From Cladochytrium replicatum (taxonomy: Eukaryota > Chytridiomycota > Chytridiomycetes > Cladochytriales > Cladochytriaceae), in assembly GCA_025526935.1 (NCBI GenBank), contig JAHLKD010000062.1, positions 269,820 to 333,819 of the forward strand: 64,000 nt of DNA. The letters run 5' to 3'. Each line of letters opens with the position of its first letter. Within the stretch, counting starts at the first letter, position 1. The position numbers and the translations under genes were made by a program. Under the pieces are notes generated by a model, which saw nothing but the letters and a program-made list of their open reading frames with translations, did not search any database and had not been told where the DNA came from. This document shows, piece by piece, positions 42,965-53,760 of this stretch.

Positions 42965-44330
42965 TCATCCTCTCCCGAGATCGATAAGTGCTTGCATGCT
43001 CCTCAAATTGAGTATCTCCTTTTCAAGCCAAGCTGTGCAGGAAAGCGTGAAGGTAAGGAAATAGCCACGGCAATGGCGAAAAGAATTCCTCTAAATACCA
43101 ACACTGATTGGTTTGCCCAGAAGGTCGTTGCAGCCAGCTCGAGCGCTTGTTGGCGGTCTTTCGCGGATACAGAGCTCGTAAGAGCAACAATCACGGCAGG
43201 CGGATGCTTCAGCTCCCTTTCTAGCCTTCGAATCTGACGGGTTGCTTCCTGGTGTAACACTGTGGTTGAACTTTCCGCCTATATTTGCGAGCAAAACCGG
43301 GACTTACAACACCGTCCATCACAGGCATTCGAAGGTCCATCTGTGCAGAAACACATTTTTCCAGAAATTGTTTCTTAGCTGTCAACATAAGCTTACAAAA
43401 ATCAAATGAAACTGCTCCTTTGCAAATGCATCCACAGCCTGTTTCCCATTGCCTGCAATCGCGTGGTTCGATGAATAAGTGGGCGAGTGCCCAGTTACGC
43501 AGGTCCGCGAGGAAGCATACAAGGAGGTTGGGATGTGTTCGGTTCAGTGTGAGACGGTACTTTATCAGCCATGTCAGCTTTAAAAAGTAAAAGGTTAAGC
43601 GGAAGACCAAATGTGTTTGATCATGACACTTACGAAATTCATATCCTCCTCGATAATGATCATCATGTCCTGTTTCGCGGCAAGTGTCCCAGCAAGAGCG
43701 TCCGCCAGTTCTTTCAGGAGATCCTTTGAATCCTTGACGAGAAAAGTAACATTCACAGAGTACTTCGGTGCTGCCTCATGGAGGTTCTGTGAGAACTGAG
43801 AAGAAGGCGCTGAGATAATCGCCAGATGCAGAGTTGGAAACGCAAATATGTCTTTCGAGTTGGAAGTTCGGGCTGTTCCTCGGCATCAACAATGGTTTGG
43901 GCCGACTGGATATCGATGAACCGACGTCCGCTGGATAGTCCCGACGATTCGCTAAAGGTCCAACCGTTGGATATAAGGAAGTTTCCGAGCTTCGGATTGA
44001 TCGAGTTGTCTGGTCCTGGGCTGACAAAGATGATATGCGTAATCACAATCACTCTCCCCACTCTCTTTGCTTCAGTAAAACCAAGATGAGTCCCTCTACT
44101 TCCGCTTCCATCATTCTCCTTTGTGCTGCTTGTCTCATACGGTTTTGTGTCGATCACAACCTCTGCGTTACATCCATGCTCCATCGATTCAAGAGCTTGA
44201 CTCAATACCTTATTTCACATATTAGTAAGAAAATGATCACAATAGCCAACCGATACACATACCAGCCAAAAGTACATCCGCAAACAATGTTCATCACCCT
44301 CCATCCGCTGCACGAATAAAAATGGATGGT
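42965..44330 (-). CDS. Response-regulator receiver protein (SSK1/hybrid-kinase type), frameshifted
   Basis: Minus strand. Across several GT-AG introns the C-terminal end forms a canonical receiver domain: NGKQAVDAFAKEQFHLIF, then MDLRMPVMDGV (phospho-acceptor Asp, 43311-43340), EATRQIRRLERELKHPPAVI, VALTSSVSAKDRQQAL (conserved Thr/Ser), AGCNDLLGKPIS (conserved Lys) and WLEKEILNLRSMQALIDLG, stop at 42965. Between QQALE and AGCND the frame slips by one base at about 43140. Upstream exons read FPTLHLAIISAPSSQFSQNL, KDSKDLLKELADALAG and DMMIIIEED, possibly a degenerate first receiver, and a helical VLSQALESMEHGCNAEVVID. No histidine-kinase H-box or ATPase N/G boxes were found. Ssk1-like regulators relay osmotic stress to MAPK. 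Exons above 43380 are uncertain. Confidence 0.7.
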
Positions 44331-45318
44331 GCAAAGTTATTCCTCCCCTTTAGGATGCATACACTGAGAGTAAATCACAGGCATCCTCAAACAATAATCC
44401 CACATCAACGCAGTCCTCTTCTTCCCCAACGTCTACGCAGCCGCGTTCGAGCAGGCGACCAACGACGTAATGTGTCTTAAGTTAAGCGACGCTGTGTAGT
44501 GCACCGAGAGTGGGAACAACAAGCAGACATCCAGATGTCGATGGCTTCTCGCGCACCGCGCTTCTACCCTCCTTCGCTTCCTCGTCCCTCAACATCTCAG
44601 GCGTTATTAAATGAGCGGCAGATGTCCCAAAAGCTCCATGTACTCCACTGAAGCATTCATGACAGGCGAGTAGTTCCCAGCACGGTCATCTTTGTCCCGA
44701 CCTGATCAGATCCAATACCGCACAAGTGCACCTCTCGAGCTGCCCGAGCAGATCCGAAATGTGCTGGCCGGCGATCACTTCCACGTCCAGAAATTTCAAT
44801 CCTTTCGCACCCGACAGCAACGACGACGATGGCGAGATGGAGACCTTGGAACCGTGCTCGCTGGCCCAGATTCGGTGCTGGAGTCGTATGCCATGCGTTT
44901 TAGCGCCGCGACGATGAGAATTCGAATTAGGAACAGCGATAGCGAGAGAGGAGGCTCAATGGGACCGCGGAGTACACCACGGGCGCCATGACAGGTCTGT
45001 TCCGCGAATGCCGCGATGAGTTTCTCTGCTTTGCGTCGTTGTGGGAGTTTCGCTATCCCGAGGATGATGAGGCCCGATCCGGGTGTAATCAGGACATCCA
45101 GAGCCGAGATCGAGAGTGTCGGTGCTGACATGAGCGATGCGCAAGTGGCCAATATCTGCCATTCCACATTCTACATGTTTGAGAGGGAACGAACGCCACC
45201 AGGAGCCCGAAGATTCTGACAGGACGCGATTGGCTGGAAAGTTAAGACTGCTGAAAAGGGAAAAGGGCTAGGGAAGTGATCGATTTGGGAAGAGTAAATA
45301 ACACAAAATACTGGAAAA
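44331..45318. other. Unresolved region upstream of the receiver gene and the Ras gene
   Basis: Several medium open frames on both strands (for example minus 44796-45167 with SALDVLITPGSGLIILGIAK), none with a family I recognise. It may hold 5' exons of the receiver gene. The Ras promoter is expected near 45240-45318. Confidence 0.4.
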
Positions 45319-46194
45319 ATGCCGAAAGTTGAGGCTGCGGAAGGACAGGGAGAGACACACGACTTGGTAAATATGACGATTCCCGAAAGCTCTCGCATGC
45401 ATCATCATGTTGACACCGGGGTTCTCTCTTGTTGCAGGTCGTAGTAGGATCAGGTGGTGTCGGGAAGTCATGCTTGACAGTTCGGTTCCTAAAGGACGAG
45501 TTTACGAATGACTACGACCCAACCATCGGTATTTCCCTACCAAAATCCTCTGATCCTGTCATCTATATCTTTTGAAAAATAGAGGAGAACTATCGGAAAT
45601 CCATCACTGTAGATAACCAGGCCTGTGTGATCAACATTATCGACACAGCAGGGCAGCAAGAGTACACATCCCTGCGAGGGCAGCATCTTAAAGACGGGAA
45701 GGGTTTTCTACTTGTGTGTGCACTTAACGACCGGGCGACGTTCGAGGAGATCAAGCAATTACGGGAACAGATTTTCAGAATAAAGGATACGAAGCGGGTG
45801 CCCATTATCATATGCGGTAACAAATGTGTGAGTGTTGAAGAGAGAACGCATGTGAAGCACCACCTAGCTTATTCTTTTTGTGAAGGACTTACCTGAAGAC
45901 CAATTGGAGTTCGACGAACCGACACTGAAAACATATTGTACCGGCGCAAAAGTTCCCTATTTCCTAACATCCGCCAAAGTGGGTTCAAATTTTCTTTCGG
46001 GCATCCCCTCATTTACTCAACCTGCTGTTTAGGAAAACATCAATGTATCGCAGTCCTTTGAGGAGCTTGTTAGGGAGTGCCGAAGGATGGTCAACAAAGC
46101 GGCCAAAGGTAGCGCAGGAACAGGAAAGAATTCGAAAAAGAATGCCGCCAGCGGTGGTAGTGGTGCGAAAAAGAAAGGGTGTAATTTGCTTTGA
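45319..46194 (+). CDS. Ras-family small GTPase with CaaX box
   Basis: Membrane-anchored GTP switch. Five exons: 45319-45366, 45438-45528, 45583-45827, 45886-45978, 46033-46194. An N-terminal extension ([16 protein letters not shown]) leads into the P-loop [14 protein letters not shown], the effector loop YDPTIEENYRK, the G3 box [11 protein letters not shown] (Gln at the Ras-61 position), the G4 box GNKCDLPED, and the G5 box TSAKENI. The tail is Ser/Gly/Lys-rich ([19 protein letters not shown]) and ends CNLL, a CaaX box with Leu, hence probably geranylgeranylated, plus a polybasic patch. The effector loop fits Ras/Rap rather than Rheb. About 212 residues. All introns are 53-71 nt. Confidence 0.93.
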
Positions 46195-47491
46195 GAAGTT
46201 TTCACGACTTCGGACAAGTGTGATCAAGTCGAGGTGGTGGTGGTTGCGGTGCAGTCACTTGCAGTGTGTGATGGACATGATTTTGGAGCGCTGTGGAAGA
46301 TCCTTCTTTTATTAGATGAACAATTTCTATCGTCTCAGTTCACTTTCCTTTGAGCTGTGTATTAGCTTCTGGTGGACTGTGTCATGTTATATGGCAACTT
46401 ATGTCACACCTTCACCGGAGAACTGTCATATGCCAAAGACTGATCCTTTCAAAGTACAAATGGTATTGTTCCTTTCTGTCCAGTCCTTGGAGACGTGCTT
46501 TGTACATCACGATCAGGATGCACGCAGTATTGGTAAGTGCACAAAACTCCGGTTCATTACAGCATGAAATATTCAGGTAAACCAGTCGTTATGTTAGTAA
46601 GTGCATGAAAACTTGGGTTCAATTTTTTTAAGCGTTGGCCACCCCATATTAACAAACGTCAGTTAATACAAAGGAATCCAATCAAGCATGGTGGCAGAAG
46701 TACAAAAGTAACAGAAGATGAACGAGCCCTTCAGCTCATATAGGCCCTCAAGTATCTGGCGGTTTTATCCCCCCCAAAAACTGAGCAGTGATTTAAACTT
46801 TGCAGTAGACAAGTGGGCGTCTCTCTAACGAACAAGGGTTCAACACGTCGTTCCGGACTCTTGGCACGCATCTTATTACATTGAGAAGGCGCTGTTTGTG
46901 CAGTTCCCGATCACGGAACCGTTCAGCAAGGGGATCAACAAAGGCCAACAAGGTCAACGATTATGTGGGCGCCGTTGCGACGGGTGAAAACGCAGATTTC
47001 ACGTTGTCAAACTCACGTTTGCAATCGTCACGGGAGCGGAGAAGACTGATCTTGGAGCGACGACCGCGTTTCGGAGATATCTCATACACAGCGCTGAGGG
47101 GCGAGCCGGGCAGTGGAGTCGGAGATTTTGAGCTGGTCACCCGAGACGCTCGAGTTGACAGCAACGTGGATCAACCCAAACGGGAAGGTGGTTGTACCTA
47201 TGATTGTGTTGAATGTGCACCCAACCATACACGTACCGCGGGTGTTTTTGACTGGCAATGCCGAGATGTTTGCGTCGAAGATGGGTGGGAGGATGACTGA
47301 GACCAAACTTTTCTTTTTCCCTGTGCCGATCGATGAACGTCCAGCAAGTCGATCTAGCGATCGGTCCTCTCGCTCTCCTCAGCGTTGCGATCGGGCCGCA
47401 AGAAGGATAAAGAGAACGGAAGTGAAGCGAGAAAGTAAAGAGATAAGTGGTTAATCATAATAATAGTAGCACTAGTAGTAGCACTAGTAGA

Positions 47492-47517
47492 CAGCAGCAG
47501 CAGCAGCAGCAGCAGCT
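47492..47517 (+). repeat. (CAG)n microsatellite
   Basis: Eight CAG units in a non-coding or degenerate stretch. Confidence 0.8.
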
Positions 47518-48769
47518 CGACCAGTCGCTCATCCAACACCTCAAGCCCACAATGCTCTTATCACTACAAAGGGGTCACCTCAGACACACACAGACACTCC
47601 CAACAGTTTCGACGTAGAGGGCTCAGGTCAGAATGGTTCCAAGAAAACTGACCCAACTTGGAGGCAAATTGAGCCTACCAATCCTGGGAGAAAAAGGAAG
47701 CTGATGGATCTCATGGAGAGTCGGGATGAAGAAGGGACGTCTTGGTATGACACTTACCAAACTCCGGCGCAAAGAAGGACGGGTCAACAAAGCCAGATGG
47801 CAAAACAAAAGCCCATCAGCATCAGGAGGCTGCTGATCATCTGAGATTGCTCTGGTATTACCGCCTACACAAATCAGGTAAAGACGAAAATCAAGTTGTT
47901 TGAAGGCTGCCAGTATGAAGCACACAGGGGAAGGAGTGACGGAGGAGGACGATATTCCACCTGGGCCGATAAAGTGATTCAGGGAAAATTCCCTAACTTC
48001 GATGGGCTTGACAAATTCATGGGGAACAAATTTGTGCAAATCCACCAGATGAAATCACGTCTCATGGAGCGTACAATCTCTTGTTAGGTCTGGGCCAGTC
48101 TGGAGAACAACCAGAGTTGGAGGATGAAGGTGAAACAAAAACCATCATGATTATGGGGTGGATCAGGAGCCTGAATTGGATGCTGGCTCTGAAATTTCGA
48201 CATCTCGAGTGTCAGTCTCACACACCAAGTGTGTTCGTAACATGGTTGATGATGAGGATGATGATGATGACGACCCTCTTCTGCCAGTTTCAACGCCCGT
48301 TCAGAGGAGTTATCGAAACACGGATATGGATCAATGAAAGAGACCAAATATGGGAAGCGATTCAATCTTGCAGAAGAGTTGTTGCAGGCCACTAATGAAC
48401 GTGGAAGAAAAGGAGAGGTTCAGGTCAAGGTGGCAGCCACGACATGGTGATGTGGAGTTGAGAATATTGGAGATTGAGCAAGAGCTGAAAAGGGAAGGAG
48501 ATGAGCCCTTCGCAGAGAGGAGAATAAGATCTGTCTGGAAGAAATGAAGGCGAGGGAGCGTGATCAAGACAAAGTGCACATTATGTTGGAGGAGGACCAC
48601 AAAGAACGGTGGATCATGTTGCAGATTTAGTTGGAACAGATTCACACTCGGATATGGCAAAAATGGTGGAAACGGACTAGGTGGTATGTTTGGTGGATAC
48701 CGGACATCATGGTGAAGGGGGCAGTGGAAACAGACATGAATCACTACCGCCACCAGTCACTCTTCTGTG

Positions 48770-48803
48770 ATTCCCCCTCCCCCTCCCCCTCCCCCTCCCC
48801 CTC
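48770..48803 (+). repeat. (CCCCCT)n hexamer repeat
   Basis: Five or more CCCCCT units; the complement is GGGGGA, a G-quadruplex-prone sequence. Confidence 0.85.
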
Positions 48804-49385
48804 CACCTTCGGCATTGTAATCTCCAGCCATCAATTCAACTGGAATTTGAACTCGTAAGTATTCATCTTTTTTCAAACTCAAATAAAACATGTAAATCAT
48901 CTGTAAAAAAACAAAACATCGGAGTGATACCCACAACTAGAATAGTGATCAATTTTCTGTATTTTCTGTATTCTTGCTAGAGGTTGCACCACTCTTGCAT
49001 ATTTTCTTCCCACTGTGCTTGAACCGAAGCTCGCTTTGCATCCCCCCATCTTAGCAGCCTGCGGCAGAGCATTTTTGGTTCCAATTTGTGTTCAAGTGGT
49101 ATACTACAACAGTATTGTGACTGGACACACAGCGTGTGTCAATAGCACACCTACACCTGCCATCATCACCATTATTATCATAATAATATTATTATTGCTA
49201 TTCATACTGCTGTCCTATCTCGTCTCTCTCGACGTACCACTGTCATTACTCGACTCGGCTCTTAATTGTTTTGTTATTCGTGTCGGTGCTCGGCTTTCGC
49301 TCGCCCTCTCCTATCCTTTACTACGTCTCGGTCTGTCCGTTACACCCAGACCTCCCCCCCCCTGAATCCACTGGCAACCCTTGTC

Positions 49386-52300
49386 ATGAACGTTGCCGCT
49401 GACTCCTTCGTCCCTCTGAACCGCTACTCACTTGCTGCTTCTCCAACTTCCCCATCTCACCCTGCTTCACCTACTTCGCCAACCCACCCACCTACTCTTC
49501 AGCTGCACAACCAATACCACCACCACCACCTGCAGCACCAGCAGCAGCAGCAGCATCATCAACTGGTAAACTACCGATCGTCCTTGTACAACCTTGAACC
49601 GCTCCAGTACTCGTCCCACCAACCCGTCGATTTGCCATCTCCAAGCACAGCTGGTACTTCAACGACACTCGCAACTTCCCTAGATCCTTCGTCGTACAAC
49701 TCGCTCGACCCTTACTTCCCTCCAAACCTCCGCTCCAACAGTGTTCACTACACCACACCGCCGCATCTCTCCAAGTCTGCGTCGACTGCATCGTCGCAAC
49801 CCTACTACCCAACAACTCCCGGCGGTGTACCACCACCTCAACTTCCATACACTAACTCTCCCATAACTCCAGTCTCCCCTGGTCCTCAGGTCTACTACAC
49901 CCAGCAACCAGTTTCACCTACTGGGTATTACTCCTACAACAACCGGCAGTCGTATTACGGTTATCCTTCGGGCTATCCTTTCAACCAAGAACAGCCTGGC
50001 ACAGTGAACTCTCAGCAGATGGTCCATCAACTGCCAAAGGACGCGAGGGCAGACAGAGTGTCCTTAGGCGCTGTGCTACCACCTGTCCAACAAAGGCAAG
50101 GTGGTGGTCTGGTCGGAGCACCGGGAGGGATGAAGGGGTATGGAAACGAATACGAGGAGTACTCTCAACCCGGATTTCCAGAAAGGTAGTGTCCACTTTG
50201 CATTCAGCTTGCCTTTCTCTAATTACCTAACAGCAATTCGGTCACCATATCTATTTCCAACTCCCTATCCAACATGTCAATCTCGCTCCAAGCGACCACC
50301 ACCGCAACTACCGGCCGCCCCAACTATGGCGCCGCACCAACACACGCCCACATCAATATCACTCCCTCACAAAATGGTTCGAGTGGTACCCCCATAAGTG
50401 CCAGCGGAGATCCATACGGTCATTACGAGAACCAGAACCAGCAACCCGTTCAAAATCCTCCAACTATGCAGCGAAGCCTGCATTCCGAGCTGAACGCAGC
50501 AATGCACAAGGAAGGATCAAGAACGTCGGTCGGACCACCACCGCAACCTCCCGTTTCTCCCACGTCCATGGCAGCTAATTTTGGCAGACGGCTTTCAGCC
50601 GTCTTTTCACCGTTAAAATCAAAGGAGTCCCAACAGCAGCAGCAACAGCAACAGCACCAACAAGCGTCTAAGTCGGCCAACGTTGCGACACCAACCCTAT
50701 CCCTCCAGATCGAGGCCCCACTCAATCATCGTCTCTCCATTGTCTCATCCGGCCAGCCCTCTTCCGCCGATATCACCTCCTCGCCCAACCCCGCGACTGG
50801 ATCCTCAAGGATGAGCGTAGCATTTGCCAACCCTGCGAGCGCAAGTTCTCCCGCTTCTCCAGGTAGATCAGCTACGCAAAAGTACTCATCTGTCACATCA
50901 ACGACCCCAAGCGAAACCAGTGCAGGTACCTTGACTCGCAACGGCACAACGTCCGCGAGCGTCTACAGCCCCAACGGGGACTACAGTAGGGTAAACTCCC
51001 GTCATCGCACGGGGGCAACGGGGGCAGCTGTTTCAGCTGCATCCGCATCTTCCCCAACACAGCAAAGGTCGAGCATGTACTCGACGAGCACGAAGCCCGC
51101 TTCGACGACTTCTGCGAGTCCGAGTGCGGGTGCACGCACGGCGGCGGGAAACATGTCTTGGCGGAGCAGCACAATCGCGAGCCCGAGCGCGGCGTCGCCC
51201 GCACAGCTGAGCAAGAGCGCCAGTCCGGTTCGGAACAGCCCGAGCACTACGCCGACCGGTCGGGCACCGAGCGCAACGGGAACGACGAGGAGCAAAAGCG
51301 TCGGACGTACGTCTGCGTCGAACAAGTTGCCGCTTTCCCCTGAAGGTGAATTGGAATTTCGGCTGCAGTACGATTTTGTGACTCAACGACATTTCTTTTA
51401 CAGCCTGTGTCTATGGTTACAAGGACCTGCTCACGGTCTACGAGCAACGCGAGATCTTTGACTATCCAGAGATCTATTATCTTGGAGCACCTGGTGTCGA
51501 CAAAGTCGGCTCTCCGCGTCGTCGAACAGGCGCAGATGGTGTCGCACACAAATCCGGTGAGAAAGACACCAACGTCTACAACCACGGGTATGACGACTCG
51601 CGCGGCGACTACTACCTTACACCAAAGGACCACATTGCCTACCGCTACGAGATCATTTCGCTCTTGGGCAAGGGCAGTTTCGGACAGGTCGCCAAATGCT
51701 TTGACCACAAGGATAAGACGCACGTTGCGCTCAAGATTATCCGAAACAAGCAGCGTTTCGAGAAGCAAGGAGTGGTGGAGGTGAAGGTGTTGGATCGGAT
51801 CAGGCGGGAGGACGCATCGGGGACGAACCACGCAGTGCATATGGGAGACCACTTTTATTTCAGAGGGCACTTGTGCATTACGTTTGAGCTGTTGGGGATC
51901 AATTTGTACGAGTGGTTGAAGGGAGGAGGGTTCAGGGGGGTACATTTGGGGGTTATCAGGACCTTCACGTTGCAGATTTTGAAGTGTTTGGTTTTGATGC
52001 AGGAGCACAAGATTGTGCATTGCGACTTGAAGCCCGAGGTGAGTTGGACGATTTTGGAGCAGCGTTTTCAAGCAGAACCTCAAAATTTGCTCGGTTCAGA
52101 ACGTATTGCTGGTCAACACCAACTTTACCAAACCAACCTATGGTGACTCGAACCACCACTCTTCGTCCGCAGCAGCTGCGGCCTACGATGCGAGTGGCAG
52201 GAGAACCCCCAACTACTACGGCCCGCCCGGTTTCGATTCCAGCGCGTCGCAGTATACGATCAAGGTGATCGATTTCGGCAGCAGTTGCTTTGAGCACGAG

Positions 52301-53760
52301 CGTGTGTACACGTACGTGCAAAGTCGGTTCTACCGCAGTCCCGAAGTTATTCTGGGGATCAACTACACGGTGGCGATCGACATGTGGAGTTTGGGGTGCA
52401 TCCTTGCCGAGCTTTTCACTGGATACCCGTTGTTCCCGGGCGAGAACGAGCAGGAGCAGTTGGCGTGTATTATGGAGATTAAAGGTGTGCCCGAGCTTGA
52501 GTTTATTGAGCGTGGGAGTCGGAAGAAGTTGTTCTTTGGTAAGGAATACTTTTGACAACCGAAACTGCTTGTATTGAGGATTTTTATGTTGCAGAGTCGA
52601 ACGGGACGCCTCGACTTGTTCCCAACTCGAAGGGGAAGAAGCGGCGGCCATCGACGAAAACGTTGACTTCGGTGCTCAGATGCCACGACCCATCGTTCAT
52701 CAACTTTATCGAGCGGTGTTTGACATGGGACCCCGAGAAGCGCATGACGCCTTCTGAAGCGTTACAGCATGAGTGGATTCTCGGTGCCTACGAATCTGAG
52801 GCAACTTTGCGTCGCGAGCACGGAGCGAGTCCGTCGGGCAGGTCGAGCCGTGGTTCTGCTAGCCCAGCCAGCCAGGCACGGTCCTCGCGCATGAGCTACG
52901 TTTACTCTGGGCAGAGTCCGACTGGCAGCGGAAGCGCACTCGGAGGCATAACGAACTACCGCCGCAGCAAGGGCGCTACGGGAAGCGGGACGACGACGAC
53001 TGCGACGGCGGTTGCGTCCAACAAGGTCGTTCTTGCGAGCGGGAGGACCCCAAAGAGCACCACGTCCACTAGCAACCTCGCACCGCTCAACAGCAACGAG
53101 AAGCCACCTGCAACAGCGACCACCACGAGCGGATCGTCAACCCAGTCGCGCATGTCGCAGTTTACTGCCGGGGTAGTCAAATCGATCCGCGGGGGTTCTC
53201 AGGCCATCGCGGGCCGAATCTCGGGAGGCGGGACGCGGAAGACGCCCAGCAAGACGCCCAGCAACATCAACACGAGCACCGTGAGTGGAGGGAGCGGCGG
53301 GATGAAGAGCGGCGGGTCGGGTTCGTCCGCAACGTCGCCGAAGCAAGTCGCCGAAGCCGCGGAGCAGCTCGTCGCGTCGCCGACATCGGAGAAGGAGGTC
53401 ACAAAGAGTCCGACCGCGACTTCTGCGGTGTCTACCTCGCCGACGGCAAGGCAGGGCACCGGGACTCCGAGCATGGTGTATGGATTCGGAGGCAGTCCGG
53501 CGGGGAAGAAGCACACTGTGCTCTCGACGGTTCCGATTACTATCACGGGCGGCGGAACGGTGCATTATCACCAGCCGGATGGGACGCGGACGAGTTATAA
53601 TGCGCTGACGGGCTTGCCGGCGATGAATGCGCCGAGTCCGGCGGGTTCGGGTGCGGGTGCGAGGGTGAGCACTGGGAGCAGCGCGACGTTGCCGCCTATT
53701 ACGGATGCAACATCGTCTACGACAACCACAACTTCTACAAACAGCTGGTTTGGACTGTGA
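49386..53760 (+). CDS. Class II DYRK protein kinase (DYRK2/Pom1-like)
   Basis: Dual-specificity Tyr-regulated kinase. Five exons: 49386-50185, 50234-51345, 51404-52038, 52100-52538, 52595-53760. The long N-terminus (over 600 residues) is Ser/Thr/Pro- and Gln/His-rich with homopolymer runs. The DYRK-homology box is in [19 protein letters not shown]. Kinase motifs: [12 protein letters not shown] (P-loop), [12 protein letters not shown] (Lys), CDLKPENVLLV (catalytic Asp, formed across the exon 3-4 splice), [12 protein letters not shown] (DFG), activation loop [16 protein letters not shown] (YTY), [20 protein letters not shown]. An insertion of about 45 residues ([18 protein letters not shown]) sits between the HRD and DFG motifs. 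The C-terminal tail is another Ser/Thr-rich low-complexity region ending [11 protein letters not shown]. About 1,380 residues. Class II is assigned from the DH box. Confidence 0.92.

Larger units (their letters stand above)
46195..49385. other. Gene-poor region with degenerate coding-like sequence
   Basis: 3.2 kb without an intact gene. 46880-47450 reads open in several frames (for example SWSPETLELTATWINPNG), and 47600-48700 contains broken helical, basic segments (YEAHRGRSDGGGRYSTWADK; ELRILEIEQELKREGD) with stops and shifts on the plus strand, like a decayed gene or transposon ORF. A (CAG)n run lies at 47492-47517 and a hexamer repeat at 48770-48803. Confidence 0.45.

Noticed and set aside
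44796-45167. Iml1/DEPDC5-like fragment (ITPGSGL)
   Set aside because: Only a short motif agrees; neighbouring residues and other domain segments do not match, and the frame is not supported by splice sites.
44331-45318. Histidine kinase catalytic domain upstream of the receiver
   Set aside because: I looked for the H-box and ATPase N/G boxes in all three minus frames and found none, so a hybrid kinase is not claimed.
46881-47454. Nephrocystin-4-like exon
   Set aside because: A loose resemblance of one strand-like segment only; frames shift and no second motif supports it.
51247-52083. 278-codon minus-strand frame inside the DYRK gene
   Set aside because: Shadow of the plus-strand kinase exons; no domain and biased only by the sense codons.
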